Below are positions 39,817-49,152 of a stretch of DNA of 64,000 nucleotides, piece after piece. The notes under the pieces were generated by a model. It searched no databases and was not told the DNA's origin. It saw only the letters and a list, made by a program, of their open reading frames with translations. Within the stretch, counting starts at the first letter, position 1. Each line of letters opens with the position of its first letter. The position numbers were made by a program, and so were the translations under genes. The DNA is taken from the NCBI GenBank assembly GCA_031253995.1, contig JAIRVG010000026.1, forward strand, positions 82,633 through 146,632, in the 5' to 3' direction. This DNA comes from Paucimonas sp. Lineage in GTDB: Bacteria; Pseudomonadota; Gammaproteobacteria; Pseudomonadales; Pseudomonadaceae.

Positions 39817-40965
39817 TTACGCCAGAAGGGGCGGAAGCTGGCGATTCAACGCCAACTTCTCCATCACCGCGGTACCGGTGAGGGCGTAGCCCAGCAGTTG
39901 GCCCTGAGCATCGTGGCAGAGCACTTTCAGGTCGCCGCCCTGGCCTTCGACGCTCCAGGTTCCCTCCATGCCAAGGGGCGGCGGCGATACCACCAGCGGG
40001 CATACCGGGGTCTTCACAGTGACCGGCATCGGCCCGTAGCTGACCGCGGTGGGGTTGCCGGCCAGGGTTTGCGCCAGCGCCCGGGCACTGGTCATCAGGG
40101 GCATCACGTAGAGCAGGTTGAGGCCATCGACCTCGGCACAATCGCCCAGGGCGAAGATATTGGCGTGGGACGTGCGCAGCTCACGGTCCACCACCACGCC
40201 ACGGTTGATGCGCAAGCCGGCGGCGGCCGCGAGGTCGGTGCGCGGCCTCAGGCCCACCGCCGACACCACCAGGTCGCAGGCGATCACGGAACCGTCCGAC
40301 AGATGCGCCTCCAGCCCCTCGCCCGCCCGTTCCAGGCGGTTCAGCACCGGCCCCAGGTGGAAACGCACGCCCAGCCCTTCCAGGCCGGCCTGGACCGCCG
40401 CCGCAGCCGCCGGGTGCAGCAGGGTCGGCATGACCTGTTCGCACGGTGCCACCAGCTCCACCTCGAACCCGCCCAGGCTCATGTCGTTGGCGAATTCGCA
40501 GCCGATCAGGCCGGCGCCGAGGATCAGCACCCGGCGCTTGCCGGCCGCTGCGGCGCGAAAGCGCGCGTAGTCTTCGAGATCGTTGATCGGGAACACCGCA
40601 TCGCCCGCGTCGCCTTCGATCGGCACCCGCACGGTCTCCGCGCCCCAGGCCAGGATCAGGTCGCGGTAGCGCACCTGCTCTTCACCGATCCACAGGCGCT
40701 TGTGGCCCGGATCGATGCCGCTGATGCGGGTGTGGGTGCGGATCTCGGCCTTGAGCTGGTCGGCCATGGCGCCCGGCTCGGCCATGCTCAGGCCGTCGGC
40801 GTCCTTGCTCTTGGCAAAACCGGTCGAGAGCATCGGTTTGGAATAGGAGCGGCCATCGTCCGCGCTGATCAGCAACAACGGCGTCTCGCCGTCGAGCTTG
40901 CGAAATTCGCGGGCGAGGTTGTAGCCCGCCAGTCCAGTGCCGATTATCACGACGGGATCGGTCAT
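39817..40965 (-). CDS. Rubredoxin-NAD(+) reductase
   Basis: A 382-residue FAD/NAD-dependent reductase of the pyridine nucleotide-disulphide family. The FAD motif is [16 protein letters not shown], the NAD motif [14 protein letters not shown], and the second FAD motif [10 protein letters not shown]. It passes electrons from NADH to the adjacent rubredoxin (AlkT/RubB role), which in Pseudomonas supports alkane hydroxylation or oxidative stress defence. The rubredoxin gene lies immediately upstream on the same strand. Confidence 0.92.
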   Translation of the reverse strand: MTDPVVIIGTGLAGYNLAREFRKLDGETPLLLISADDGRSYSKPMLSTGFAKSKDADGLSMAEPGAMADQLKAEIRTHTRISGIDPGHKRLWIGEEQVRYRDLILAWGAETVRVPIEGDAGDAVFPINDLEDYARFRAAAAGKRRVLILGAGLIGCEFANDMSLGGFEVELVAPCEQVMPTLLHPAAAAAVQAGLEGLGVRFHLGPVLNRLERAGEGLEAHLSDGSVIACDLVVSAVGLRPRTDLAAAAGLRINRGVVVDRELRTSHANIFALGDCAEVDGLNLLYVMPLMTSARALAQTLAGNPTAVSYGPMPVTVKTPVCPLVVSPPPLGMEGTWSVEGQGGDLKVLCHDAQGQLLGYALTGTAVMEKLALNRQLPPLLA

Positions 40966-40998
40966 GCCTTGAATGTCCTTGTCAGGGTGAAAAACAGA

Positions 40999-41166
40999 TC
41001 AGCCGATGGCGATCATTTCGAAATCGGTCTTGCCGACGCCGCAATCCGGGCACAGCCAGTCTTGCGGTACGTCTTCCCAGCGGGTGCCCGGGGCGATGCC
41101 GTCGTCCGGCCAGCCCTCGGCCTCGTCATAGATCAGGCCGCATACGATGCATTGCCACTTTTTCAT
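40999..41166 (-). CDS. rubA: Rubredoxin
   Basis: A 55-residue rubredoxin, [20 protein letters not shown] onward, with the two iron-binding CxxC pairs (CIVCG and CPDCG). It is 33 bp upstream of the reductase gene, forming an electron-transfer operon. P. aeruginosa has two tandem rubredoxins here; only one is visible in this window. An AGGAGA ribosome site precedes the ATG. Confidence 0.97.
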   Translation of the reverse strand: MKKWQCIVCGLIYDEAEGWPDDGIAPGTRWEDVPQDWLCPDCGVGKTDFEMIAIG

Positions 41167-41329
41167 CACGTGTTCTCCTCATGTTCAGGCTGGGCACGAT
41201 CATGGTTTTTTTCGAATGGGCGATCGGGCCTTCAGCGGGCTTTGTACTGAGCCCGGCCAGGCGATGCAAGCCGCCGTGGTAAACATGTTAAGCTCCGGCG
41301 CTTCACTGGCCTGTAACCGCATACCTACC

Positions 41330-41896
41330 GTGCCAAACGAATCCCCGCAATATCCTGCCGCGCAATGGACGCTCCATACGCCGCAGCTCGCCGCGAAGAC
41401 CCCGGCGCTGATCCTCGACTGGCTGTTCGACCAGGGCTCCCTGACCCGTCGTCTGACCCGTCTTTCCATCGATAATTTCTCCGTGACGCCGCTGTTCGAA
41501 GGCTGGCAGCCGCTGCGTGACGACGAATGCCTGAGCCTGGGCCTGGCGCCCGGCAGCGAGGGCTGGGTCCGCGAGGTGTACCTGCGCGGCCACGGCGAGC
41601 CTTGGGTGTTCGCCCGCAGCGTGGCTGGTCGCGAGGCCCTGCGCGAAGACGGCCTCGACATGGAAGCGCTGGGCAGCCGCTCGCTGGGCGAACTGCTGTT
41701 CTGCGACCAGGGCTTCGCCCGCCAGGCCATCGAGGTCTGCCACTACCCGGCGGCGTGGCTGCCTGCCGAACAGGCCGTCGACGCCCTGTGGGGCCGGCGT
41801 TCGCGCTTCGACCGTGGCGGGCTGCGCCTGCTGGTGGCCGAAGTGTTCCTGCCTGCCCTGTGGCAGGCCACCACGGCGTTCGAGGAGGTGCGCTGA
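41330..41896 (+). CDS. ubiC: Chorismate-pyruvate lyase
   Basis: A 188-residue UbiC with the conserved [20 protein letters not shown] core, the [18 protein letters not shown] strand pair and [11 protein letters not shown] near the end. It converts chorismate to 4-hydroxybenzoate, the first step of ubiquinone synthesis. The start is uncertain: GTG at 41330 gives family-like length, and ATG at 41285 would add 15 residues. The stop overlaps the ubiA start (TGATG), so the two are translationally coupled. Confidence 0.93.
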   Translation: MPNESPQYPAAQWTLHTPQLAAKTPALILDWLFDQGSLTRRLTRLSIDNFSVTPLFEGWQPLRDDECLSLGLAPGSEGWVREVYLRGHGEPWVFARSVAGREALREDGLDMEALGSRSLGELLFCDQGFARQAIEVCHYPAAWLPAEQAVDALWGRRSRFDRGGLRLLVAEVFLPALWQATTAFEEVR

Positions 41897-42786
41897 TGTA
41901 CCTGGATCTGCTCAAGTCGCTCAACCGCCTGCACCCGCGGGCCTGGGACTTCATCCAGCTGAGCCGCATGGACAAGCCGATCGGCATCTACCTGTTGCTG
42001 TGGCCGACCCTTTCGGCGGTGTGGATCGCCGGCAACGGCTCGCCGACCGTGGCCAACGTGCTGATCTTCCTGTTCGGCGTGGTGTTCATGCGCGCTGCAG
42101 GCTGCGCGATCAACGACTTCGCCGACCGCAAGGTGGATGGCCACGTCAAGCGCACGGCAGAGCGTCCGCTGGCCGCCGGACGGATCAGTGGCCGCGAGGC
42201 GCTGACGCTGTTCGGGGTGCTGCTGGGCATCAGTTTCCTGCTGGTGCTGTGCACCAACCAGAAGACCGTGCTGCTGTCGTTCGGCGCGGTGGCGCTGGCG
42301 GCCTGCTACCCGTTCATGAAGCGCTACACCTACTACCCGCAGGTGGTGCTGGGCGCGGCGTACTCGTGGGGCATTCCCATGGCCTTCACCGCGGCCACCG
42401 GCGAGTTGCCGGCGATCGCCTGGCTGCTGTACATCGCCAACCTGCTGTGGACCGTGGGCTATGACACCTACTACGCCATGGTCGACCGTGACGATGACCT
42501 GAAGATCGGCGTGAAGTCCACGGCGATCCTGTTCGGCGAAGCCGACCGCACCATCATCCTGTCGCTGCAGGGCGCGTCGCTGCTGTGCCTGCTGCTGGCG
42601 GGCAACCAGTTCGGCCTGGGCGGCTGGTTCCATCTGGGGCTGCTGGGAGCGGCGCTGTGCTTCGCCTGGGAGTACTGGTCGACCCGCGGGCTGGAGCGGG
42701 AGGCCTGCTTCAAGGCGTTCCTGCACAACCATTGGGCGGGGTTCATCATCTTTGTCAGCATCGTGATCGATTACGCGACCCGCTGA
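41896..42786 (+). CDS. ubiA: 4-Hydroxybenzoate octaprenyltransferase
   Basis: A 296-residue integral membrane prenyltransferase. It has the two Asp-rich sites, [15 protein letters not shown] after TM2 and [13 protein letters not shown] after TM5, and about eight to nine hydrophobic helices. It attaches the polyprenyl tail to 4-hydroxybenzoate supplied by UbiC. The ATG overlaps the ubiC stop. Confidence 0.97.
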   Translation: MYLDLLKSLNRLHPRAWDFIQLSRMDKPIGIYLLLWPTLSAVWIAGNGSPTVANVLIFLFGVVFMRAAGCAINDFADRKVDGHVKRTAERPLAAGRISGREALTLFGVLLGISFLLVLCTNQKTVLLSFGAVALAACYPFMKRYTYYPQVVLGAAYSWGIPMAFTAATGELPAIAWLLYIANLLWTVGYDTYYAMVDRDDDLKIGVKSTAILFGEADRTIILSLQGASLLCLLLAGNQFGLGGWFHLGLLGAALCFAWEYWSTRGLEREACFKAFLHNHWAGFIIFVSIVIDYATR

Positions 42787-42790
42787 AGCG

Positions 42791-42816
42791 ACGCGGACCC
42801 CACACAGGGTCCGCGT
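42791..42816. repeat. Degenerate REP remnant
   Basis: acgcggacccc and cagggtccgcgt, the outer ends of the REP palindrome seen at 38792, with the middle deleted. It lies after ubiA and can still form a short hairpin between the convergent genes. Confidence 0.75.
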
Positions 42817-42824
42817 CTGCCTTT

Positions 42825-43202
42825 CTATGGCTTGGCCGCGTGCCAAACATCCTTCATGCCGTCACCGGTCATGTCCCCGGCCTTCTTGTCCTTGACGAAG
42901 GTGTACAGCGGCTTGCCGTCGTAGGCCCACTGCATGCTGCCATCGTCACGCTTGACCTGCGTCCACTTGCCTTCGGCCTTGTCACCGGCCTTGACCATCA
43001 GCGGCGGCCAGTTCGTCGCGCAGTCGCCATTGCACATGGACTTGCCACCGCTGTCCTTGTCGAAGGTGTAGAGGGTCATCCCGGCGTGGTCCACCAGCAT
43101 GCCTCCCTTCTCCATGGCCGGCTGGGCTGCCGCCACCCCCGGGACCAGCAGGGTTGCGCAGAGCGCCATCCAGTTCAGCGTATGTCGTGTCATTGGATTC
43201 AC
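42825..43202 (-). CDS. Exported Yx(FWY)xxD-repeat protein (COG4315-like)
   Basis: A 125-residue protein with a cleavable signal (MTRHTLNWMALCATLLVPGVAAA; starts at 43202 or 43193). The mature part has two copies of the secreted repeat: MTLYTFDKDSGGKSMCNGDC and GKPLYTFVKDKKAGD. These are small periplasmic or secreted proteins of unknown function, sometimes called predicted lipoproteins, but no lipobox is seen here. It is divergent from phoB, sharing a region with a PhoB-box candidate. Confidence 0.82.
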   Translation of the reverse strand: MNPMTRHTLNWMALCATLLVPGVAAAQPAMEKGGMLVDHAGMTLYTFDKDSGGKSMCNGDCATNWPPLMVKAGDKAEGKWTQVKRDDGSMQWAYDGKPLYTFVKDKKAGDMTGDGMKDVWHAAKP

Positions 43203-43271
43203 CGTTTTTATTGAGTAGCAGGACTTTCAAGCCTAGTTCAGTAACAGGAAGTTGCTGCAACGTCCCCCGAC

Positions 43272-43289
43272 TTGTCACACAGCTGCAAT
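43272..43289 (+). promoter_or_regulatory. PhoB box candidate upstream of phoB
   Basis: TTGTCAC-ACAG-CTGCAAT, two seven-base half-sites with four-base spacer, each matching CTGTCAT at five of seven positions. It lies 55 bp before the phoB ATG. phoB autoactivation is known in enterics and Pseudomonas. Confidence 0.6.
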
Positions 43290-43343
43290 AATTCCGTTAT
43301 CTAATGCGGGCCAAGACACCTGAAGCTGGGGAGAGGTTTAAGC

Positions 43344-44033
43344 ATGGTTGGCAGAAATATTCTGATCGTTGACGACGAAGCGCCAATTCGCGAAATGATC
43401 GCCGTTGCATTGGAAATGGCCGGCTATGACTGCCTGGAGGCCGAGAACTCGCAGCAGGCCCACGCCATCATCGTCGACCGCAAGCCGGACCTGATCCTGC
43501 TGGACTGGATGCTCCCGGGCACCTCCGGCATCGAGCTGGCCCGCCGCCTGAAGCGCGACGAGCTGACCAGCGACGTGCCGATCATCATGCTCACCGCCAA
43601 GGGTGAGGAAGACAACAAGATCCAGGGCCTGGAAGTCGGCGCCGACGACTACATCACCAAGCCGTTCTCGCCACGCGAGCTGGTCGCCCGCCTGAAAGCG
43701 GTCCTGCGCCGCGCCGGCCCGACCGATGGCGAAGCGCCAATCGAAGTCGGCGGCCTGCTGCTCGACCCGATCAGCCACCGCGTGACCATCGACGGCAAGC
43801 CTGCCGAGATGGGCCCGACCGAATACCGCCTGCTGCAATTCTTCATGACCCACCAGGAACGCGCCTACACCCGTGGCCAGTTGCTGGACCAGGTCTGGGG
43901 CGGCAACGTCTACGTCGAGGAACGCACCGTCGACGTACATATCCGTCGCCTGCGCAAGGCTCTGGGTGATGCCTACGAAAATCTGGTACAAACCGTTCGC
44001 GGTACCGGCTACCGTTTTTCGACCAAGAGCTGA
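43344..44033 (+). CDS. phoB: Phosphate response regulator PhoB
   Basis: A 229-residue OmpR-family regulator. In the receiver domain the phosphoacceptor Asp lies in [11 protein letters not shown] (~53) and the acidic pocket in ILIVDDEAP. The C-terminal winged helix carries [20 protein letters not shown]. Phosphorylated by PhoR, it activates Pho-regulon genes including the pst operon downstream in this window. phoR follows after an unusual 189-bp repeat-rich spacer. Confidence 0.97.
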   Translation: MVGRNILIVDDEAPIREMIAVALEMAGYDCLEAENSQQAHAIIVDRKPDLILLDWMLPGTSGIELARRLKRDELTSDVPIIMLTAKGEEDNKIQGLEVGADDYITKPFSPRELVARLKAVLRRAGPTDGEAPIEVGGLLLDPISHRVTIDGKPAEMGPTEYRLLQFFMTHQERAYTRGQLLDQVWGGNVYVEERTVDVHIRRLRKALGDAYENLVQTVRGTGYRFSTKS

Positions 44034-44222
44034 AAGACAGCCGCAAGGTCCAAGCCATAAGCTTCAAGAAAGAGCAAAACCGACCCGTTTCGACTTGCAG
44101 CTTGAGGCTTAGGGCTTGTAGCCAAGAAAAAGCCTCATGAAGAGCAAAAGAACAACGAGATCCGCTTCAAACTTGCAGCTTGTAGCTTGCGGCTTGCAGC
44201 TGATCCGCAAGGATCCCCCCAA
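44034..44222. repeat. Degenerate AGCTTG-type repeat spacer between phoB and phoR
   Basis: The phoB-phoR spacer is built largely of variants of CTTGCAGCTTG (aagcttcaag, cttgcagcttgaggctt, cttgcagcttgtagcttgcg), spaced by A-rich tracts. No ORF is evident. Similar text occurs in the phoU-pstB spacer at 49909-50015. Confidence 0.7.
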
Positions 44223-45533
44223 TTGAACCAGAACTGGCACGGCACCCTCATTCGCCACATGCTGCTGCTGATCACCGTCTGCCTGCTGGTCGGACTGGTC
44301 AGCGGCTACTACGGCTGGAGCCTGGCCCTGGGCCTGGCGGTCTACCTGGGCTGGACCCTCAAGCAGATGCTGCGCCTGCACCACTGGCTGCAAGCGCACA
44401 AACCCGACGAGCCACCACCGGATGGCTACGGCCTGTGGGGTGAAGTGTTCGACAGCATCTATCACCTGCAACGCCGCGACCAACGCGTACGCGGGCGCCT
44501 GCAGGCGGTGATCGACCGCGTGCAGGAGTCCACCGCGGCGCTGAAAGACGCGATCATCATGCTCGACAGCGAAGGCAACCTGGAGTGGTGGAACCGCGCC
44601 GCCGAGACCCTGCTAGGCCTCAAGACCCCACAGGACAGCGGCCAGCCGGTAACCAACCTGGTCCGCCATCCGCGCTTCAAGGAATACTTCGAGCAGGAAA
44701 ACTACGTCGAGCCACTGGAAATCCCGTCGCCGACCAGCGACCGCATGCGCATCCAGTTCCACATCACCCGCTACGGCAACAACGAGCACCTGATGCTGGT
44801 GCGCGACGTGACCCGCATCCACCAGCTGGAACAGATGCGCAAGGACTTCGTCGCCAACGTCTCCCACGAGCTGCGCACGCCGCTGACGGTGATCGCCGGC
44901 TACCTGGAGACCCTGCTGGACAACGTCGAGGACGTGAACCCGCGCTGGGTCCGCGCCCTGCAGCAGATGGCGCAACAGGGCTCACGCATGCAGACCCTGC
45001 TCAACGACCTGCTCCTGCTGGCCAAGCTGGAAGCCACCGATTACCCGTCGGACAACCACCCGGTGGTGATCGACAGCCTGCTGCAATCGATCAAGGGCGA
45101 CGCCCAGGCCCTGTCCGGCCAGCGCAACCAGCGCATTACCCTCGAAGCTCAGCCCGGCCTGCGCCTGAAAGGCAGCGAGGCGGAGTTGCGCAGCGCCTTC
45201 TCCAACCTGATCTTCAACGCGGTGAAGTACACCCAGGACGAGGGCAACATCCGCATCCGCTGGTGGGCCGACGACCACGGTGCGCACCTCAGCGTGCAGG
45301 ACTCCGGCATCGGCATCGACGCCAAGCACCTGCCGCGCCTGACCGAGCGTTTCTACCGGGTCGACTCCAGCCGCGCCTCCAACACCGGCGGCACCGGCCT
45401 GGGTCTGGCGATCGTCAAGCACGTGCTGCTGCGCCACCGCGGTCGCCTGGAAATCAGCAGCGTGCCGGGCCATGGCAGCACCTTCACCTGCCACTTCCCC
45501 AACGCCCAGCTCGCCGTCGAAAAAGCCTACTGA
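44223..45533 (+). CDS. phoR: Phosphate sensor kinase PhoR
   Basis: A 436-residue histidine kinase. It has an N-terminal hydrophobic segment (MLLLITVCLLVGLVSGYYG), a PAS domain (~95-190, with IMLDSEGNLEWWN), the H-box VANVSHELRTPLTVIAGY, and the ATPase N/G boxes (FNAVKYTQ, DSGIGID, GGTGLGLAIVKH). The start appears to be TTG at 44223 with AAGGA about ten bases upstream; the family N-terminus fits this. It phosphorylates PhoB at low phosphate, under control of PstSCAB-PhoU. Confidence 0.96.
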   Translation: MNQNWHGTLIRHMLLLITVCLLVGLVSGYYGWSLALGLAVYLGWTLKQMLRLHHWLQAHKPDEPPPDGYGLWGEVFDSIYHLQRRDQRVRGRLQAVIDRVQESTAALKDAIIMLDSEGNLEWWNRAAETLLGLKTPQDSGQPVTNLVRHPRFKEYFEQENYVEPLEIPSPTSDRMRIQFHITRYGNNEHLMLVRDVTRIHQLEQMRKDFVANVSHELRTPLTVIAGYLETLLDNVEDVNPRWVRALQQMAQQGSRMQTLLNDLLLLAKLEATDYPSDNHPVVIDSLLQSIKGDAQALSGQRNQRITLEAQPGLRLKGSEAELRSAFSNLIFNAVKYTQDEGNIRIRWWADDHGAHLSVQDSGIGIDAKHLPRLTERFYRVDSSRASNTGGTGLGLAIVKHVLLRHRGRLEISSVPGHGSTFTCHFPNAQLAVEKAY

Positions 45534-45647
45534 TCCAGCGCACTTTGCATTTGCGTCCTCAGCCGCTACATTGGCGGACCGGTGCCAGCACTAGCTGGCA
45601 CCTATTTCTTACTATTTCAAGAACACGGAAACCCGTACACCTCCATC

Positions 45648-46988
45648 ATGGATCCTTCCTCTAGCATCAGCCTCGCCTCTGTTTTCGCCGACTTCGGCAT
45701 GATTCTCTTCGCCCTGCTCCTGGTTCTGCTCAACGGCTTCTTCGTCGCCGCCGAGTTCGCCATGGTCAAGCTGCGCTCGACCCGGGTCGAGTCGATCGCC
45801 GAGCAGCACGGCTGGCGCGGCAGCATCCTGCGCACCGTACACAGCCAGCTGGACGCCTACCTGTCCGCCTGCCAGCTGGGCATCACCCTCGCCTCGCTGG
45901 GCCTGGGCTGGGTCGGCGAGCCGGCCTTCGCCCACCTGCTGGAGCCGCTGCTGGCTGCGGTCGGCGTGCAGTCGCCGGAGATCATCAAGGCCGTCTCGTT
46001 CTTCAGCGCCTTCTTCGTGATTTCCTACCTGCACATCGTGGTCGGTGAGCTGGCGCCAAAGTCCTGGGCGATCCGCAAGCCGGAACTGCTGTCGCTGTGG
46101 ACCGCCGTGCCGCTGTACCTGTTCTACTGGCTGATGTACCCGGCCATCTACCTGCTCAACGCCAGTGCCAACGCCATCCTGCGTATCGCCGGGCAAGGCG
46201 AGCCGGGCCCGCACCACGAGCACCACTACAGCCGTGAGGAACTGAAGCTGATCCTGCACTCCAGCCGTGGTCAGGACCCCAGCGACCAGGGCATGCGCGT
46301 GCTGGCCTCGGCGGTGGAGATGGGCGAGCTGGAAGTGGTCGACTGGGCCAACTCCCGGGAAGACATGATCAGCCTCGACGCCAACGCGCCGCTGAAAGAG
46401 ATCCTGGCGATGTTCCGCCGCCACAAGTTCAGCCGCTACCCGGTGTACGACGCCGAGCGCGGCGAGTTCGTCGGCCTGCTGCACATCAAGGACCTGCTCC
46501 TGGAACTGGCCGCCCTGGACCATGTGCCGGAGTCCTTCAACCTGGTGGAGCTGACCCGCCCGCTGGAGCGCGTGTCCCGGCACATGCCGCTGTCGCAGCT
46601 GCTGGAGCAGTTCCGCAAGGGCGGCGCGCACTTCGCCCTGGTCGAGGAGGCCGACGGCAAGGTCATCGGCTACCTGACCATGGAAGACGTGCTGGAAGTG
46701 CTGGTGGGCGATATCCAGGACGAACACCGCAAGACCGAACGCGGCATCCTTGCCTACCAGCCCGGCAAGCTGCTGGTGCGGGGCGACACGCCGCTGTTCA
46801 AGGTGGAGCGCCTGCTGGGCATCGACCTCGACCATATCGAGGCGGAAACCCTCGCCGGCCTGGTCTACGAGACCCTCAAGCGGGTCCCGGAAGAGGAAGA
46901 AGTGCTGGAAGTCGAAGGCCTGCGCATCATCATCAAGAAGATGAAAGGGCCGAAGATCGTCCTGGCCAAGGTGCTCAAGCTCGATTGA
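45648..46988 (+). CDS. CNNM/CBS/CorC membrane protein (HlyC/CorC family)
   Basis: A 446-residue protein. An N-terminal DUF21/CNNM membrane domain (ILFALLLVLLNGFFVAAEFA, ISYLHIVVGELAPKSWAIR) is followed by two CBS motifs (~215-335) and a C-terminal CorC_HlyC domain (AETLAGLVYETLKRVPEEEE). Such proteins are linked to Mg/Co efflux or membrane ion homeostasis. The older label hemolysin is not supported by function. ATG at 45648, 114 bp after phoR. Confidence 0.9.
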   Translation: MDPSSSISLASVFADFGMILFALLLVLLNGFFVAAEFAMVKLRSTRVESIAEQHGWRGSILRTVHSQLDAYLSACQLGITLASLGLGWVGEPAFAHLLEPLLAAVGVQSPEIIKAVSFFSAFFVISYLHIVVGELAPKSWAIRKPELLSLWTAVPLYLFYWLMYPAIYLLNASANAILRIAGQGEPGPHHEHHYSREELKLILHSSRGQDPSDQGMRVLASAVEMGELEVVDWANSREDMISLDANAPLKEILAMFRRHKFSRYPVYDAERGEFVGLLHIKDLLLELAALDHVPESFNLVELTRPLERVSRHMPLSQLLEQFRKGGAHFALVEEADGKVIGYLTMEDVLEVLVGDIQDEHRKTERGILAYQPGKLLVRGDTPLFKVERLLGIDLDHIEAETLAGLVYETLKRVPEEEEVLEVEGLRIIIKKMKGPKIVLAKVLKLD

Positions 46989-46994
46989 TCACCG

Positions 46995-47891
46995 TCACGG
47001 ATTGCCGGCGGTAAAGCTCGGCAATCCGCCCACGGGCTGGTTGAACTGGTAGGGAATCGACTCCACCGCCAGCCCGACATTGCGCTGCACCACGAAATGC
47101 AGGTGCGGCGCGGTGCTCCTCCCGGTATTCCCCGAACGCGCCAGCGGCGTGCCATAGGCCACCTGCTGGCCCTCGCGCACCACCACCGAGCCGCGCATCA
47201 GGTGCAGGTACACGCCCATGGTGCCGTCGTTGTGCAGGACCCTGACGAAGTTGCCTGACGGCTGGGTGCCCTGCCCGCTCTGCTGGTTCTCGATCTTGAC
47301 CACCACCCCGGCCCGCGCAGCGATGATCGGCGTGCCCTCGGGCATGGCGATGTCCATGGCGTAGCGGCCTTTAGGGCCGAAGTGGCTGAAGCGGCCGTTG
47401 GGGCCCTGGGTCAGGCGGAACGGCCCGCCGCGCCAGGGCAGCGGGTAGCGGTAAGCCTGGGGTCGCTGGGCCGGGTCGCCGAGGGCGGTACGGAATTTCT
47501 CCGTGTAGCTGACCTTTTGTCCGGGCCGAACAGCCGTCAGGCCGGTCAGGGCCACCGTGGCGCGTGGCGCGATCACCCGGCGCACCACCCGCGGCCCGCT
47601 CTCCCGGGCGTTGCCCAGGCGCTCCAGGCGCAGTTCCACTTCCACCGGGGCATAGAGTTCGTTGTAGACGGAGAAATGCACACCGCCGGGATGGGCCGTG
47701 GCTTGCAGATGAACCTGGCTGTCGAGTTTTTCTTCCATGCGGTCGCGGAAGAGGAAGGGGCGCGCGCCGGGCATCGGGCGATCGGAATAGGTGACCACGC
47801 CATAGGCGTCGCGGTGTTGGTAGATGGTCATGGCCAGCGCCGGTCCGGCGGAGAGTAACAGTGCGCAGAACAGCAGGAGGCGAGAGGGCAT
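46995..47891 (-). CDS. Exported M23 family peptidase
   Basis: A 298-residue protein with a signal peptide (MPSRLLLFCALLLSAGPALA). It has a DUF4124-like strand region (TIYQHRDAYGVVTYSDRPMP), a middle beta domain, and a LytM/M23 peptidase domain with H in FSHFGPKGRYAMDIAMPEG and HLHF near 270. M23 enzymes cleave peptidoglycan cross-bridges or activate amidases. The zinc ligands (H, D, HxH) are all present, so it is probably active. It is convergent with the CorC-like gene, seven bases apart. Confidence 0.9.
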   Translation of the reverse strand: MPSRLLLFCALLLSAGPALAMTIYQHRDAYGVVTYSDRPMPGARPFLFRDRMEEKLDSQVHLQATAHPGGVHFSVYNELYAPVEVELRLERLGNARESGPRVVRRVIAPRATVALTGLTAVRPGQKVSYTEKFRTALGDPAQRPQAYRYPLPWRGGPFRLTQGPNGRFSHFGPKGRYAMDIAMPEGTPIIAARAGVVVKIENQQSGQGTQPSGNFVRVLHNDGTMGVYLHLMRGSVVVREGQQVAYGTPLARSGNTGRSTAPHLHFVVQRNVGLAVESIPYQFNQPVGGLPSFTAGNP

Positions 47892-48038
47892 GACGGGAAG
47901 CCTTTCGACGACGGGGTTTTCGGGTCTGTCGTCGAAGACTAGCAGCGCACTGTTACGGTAGAAGGCCTGGAAACGGCTTGAAAGGGTTGCAGGCGATCAG
48001 CGGTGGCAATTTGCCGCTAAACGGCCATATGCCACGTC

Positions 48039-48078
48039 GCGGACCCTGTGGGAGCGGGTTCACCCGCAGGGTCTGCGT
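48039..48078. repeat. Degenerate REP element
   Basis: gcggaccctgtgggagcggg followed by cacccgcagggtctgcg, an imperfect REP palindrome between the M23 gene start and the REC protein stop. Confidence 0.75.
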
Positions 48079-48083
48079 CGCGG

Positions 48084-48986
48084 TCAGGCGCTCGGGATGT
48101 ACTGCTTCTGCGCGGTACCACGGGCGATCAGACGCGACAGGTAGTCGAGCTTCTGCGCGTCCTGGTCGACGAAGCGGAAGATCAGCTGCAGCCAGTCGCT
48201 GTCCGGCTTGGGCTCCATGGCCGCGACCGAGTGCAGGTAGCCGTTGAGGCGGGCCACTTCTGACTGCTCGCCCTGCTCCAGGTCGAGCACGGCGCCTTCC
48301 AGGACCTGTGGCAGCGCGTCACTGCGACGAACCACCAGGGAGGCTTCCTTCAGCGTCAGGGCCTTGATGATGCACGGCTGGTTGCCGCTGGCCAGGCGCA
48401 ACTGTCCCTGGCCACGGCCAGTGGGGGTAGCGGGCTGGGTCGGCACCGGCGGTGCGCTGATCAGAGGCTTGGCAGGCGCAGCGGCAGCAGCAGCCGGCGC
48501 ACCTGGCGCGGCAGGCTTGGCGCCGCCGGTCAGGGCCGACAGGGAATCGTTTGCGAAGCCCGTCGAGGAACGCGCCGGACCACCCGCCATCGCGGCGTCC
48601 AGCTTGCCGACCCTGGCCAGGGCTTTCTTCACCTTGGTCAGCAGTTGCTCGTTGGTGAACGGCTTGCCGACATAATCCGAGACGCCGGCCTGGATCGCCT
48701 GGATAACGTTTTCCTTGTCGCCACGGCTGGTCACCATGATGAACGGCAGGGCCTTGAGCGAGTCCTGCTGACGGCACCAGGTCAGCAGTTCGAGACCGGA
48801 CATCTCCGGCATCTCCCAGTCGCACAGGACCATGTCGAAGACGTCCTTGGTCATCAGGGTCTGGGCCTTGCGCCCGTTGACCGCATCCTCGATGACCATG
48901 CCAGGGAAATAGTTACGCAGGCATTTCTTTACCAGGTCGCGGATGAACGGCGCATCATCCACAACAAGAACACTGACTTTACTCAT
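48084..48986 (-). CDS. Response regulator with PilZ-like C-terminal domain
   Basis: About 300 residues. The N-terminal receiver domain (VSVLVVDDAPFIRDLV; phosphoacceptor Asp in MVLCDWEMPEMSG) is followed by a 60-residue Ala/Pro-rich linker and a C-terminal domain (~195-300) resembling PilZ/YcgR in its end (LQLIFRFVDQDAQKLDYLSR) but without a clear RxxxR c-di-GMP motif. No output HTH is present. It is located between the M23 gene and phoU, as in P. aeruginosa. A partner kinase is not adjacent. Confidence 0.82.
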   Translation of the reverse strand: MSKVSVLVVDDAPFIRDLVKKCLRNYFPGMVIEDAVNGRKAQTLMTKDVFDMVLCDWEMPEMSGLELLTWCRQQDSLKALPFIMVTSRGDKENVIQAIQAGVSDYVGKPFTNEQLLTKVKKALARVGKLDAAMAGGPARSSTGFANDSLSALTGGAKPAAPGAPAAAAAAPAKPLISAPPVPTQPATPTGRGQGQLRLASGNQPCIIKALTLKEASLVVRRSDALPQVLEGAVLDLEQGEQSEVARLNGYLHSVAAMEPKPDSDWLQLIFRFVDQDAQKLDYLSRLIARGTAQKQYIPSA

Positions 48987-49108
48987 CGCCACTCCTTCCT
49001 GATCCCGACTAGCATAACGTTGACTGATGGCTATTTGCCAAAACTTCGGTCACGCCGGGACACAACAACATATTCGTTCGCGGGTGCCTTCTATTGCGCT
49101 GCCGCAAA

Positions 49109-49135
49109 CGAAAACGCCCGGCCAGAGCCGGGCGT
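49109..49135 (-). terminator. Terminator after phoU
   Basis: ACGCCCGGC / GCCGGGCGT around CAGA, 18 bases past the phoU stop on the minus strand, followed there by TTTTCGTTTG. Confidence 0.85.
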
Positions 49136-49152
49136 CAGTTCTCGGGGCAACC

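Noticed and set aside
44034..44222. AGCTTG repeats considered as a CRISPR array
   Set aside because: The units are short, degenerate and lack unique spacers of regular size.
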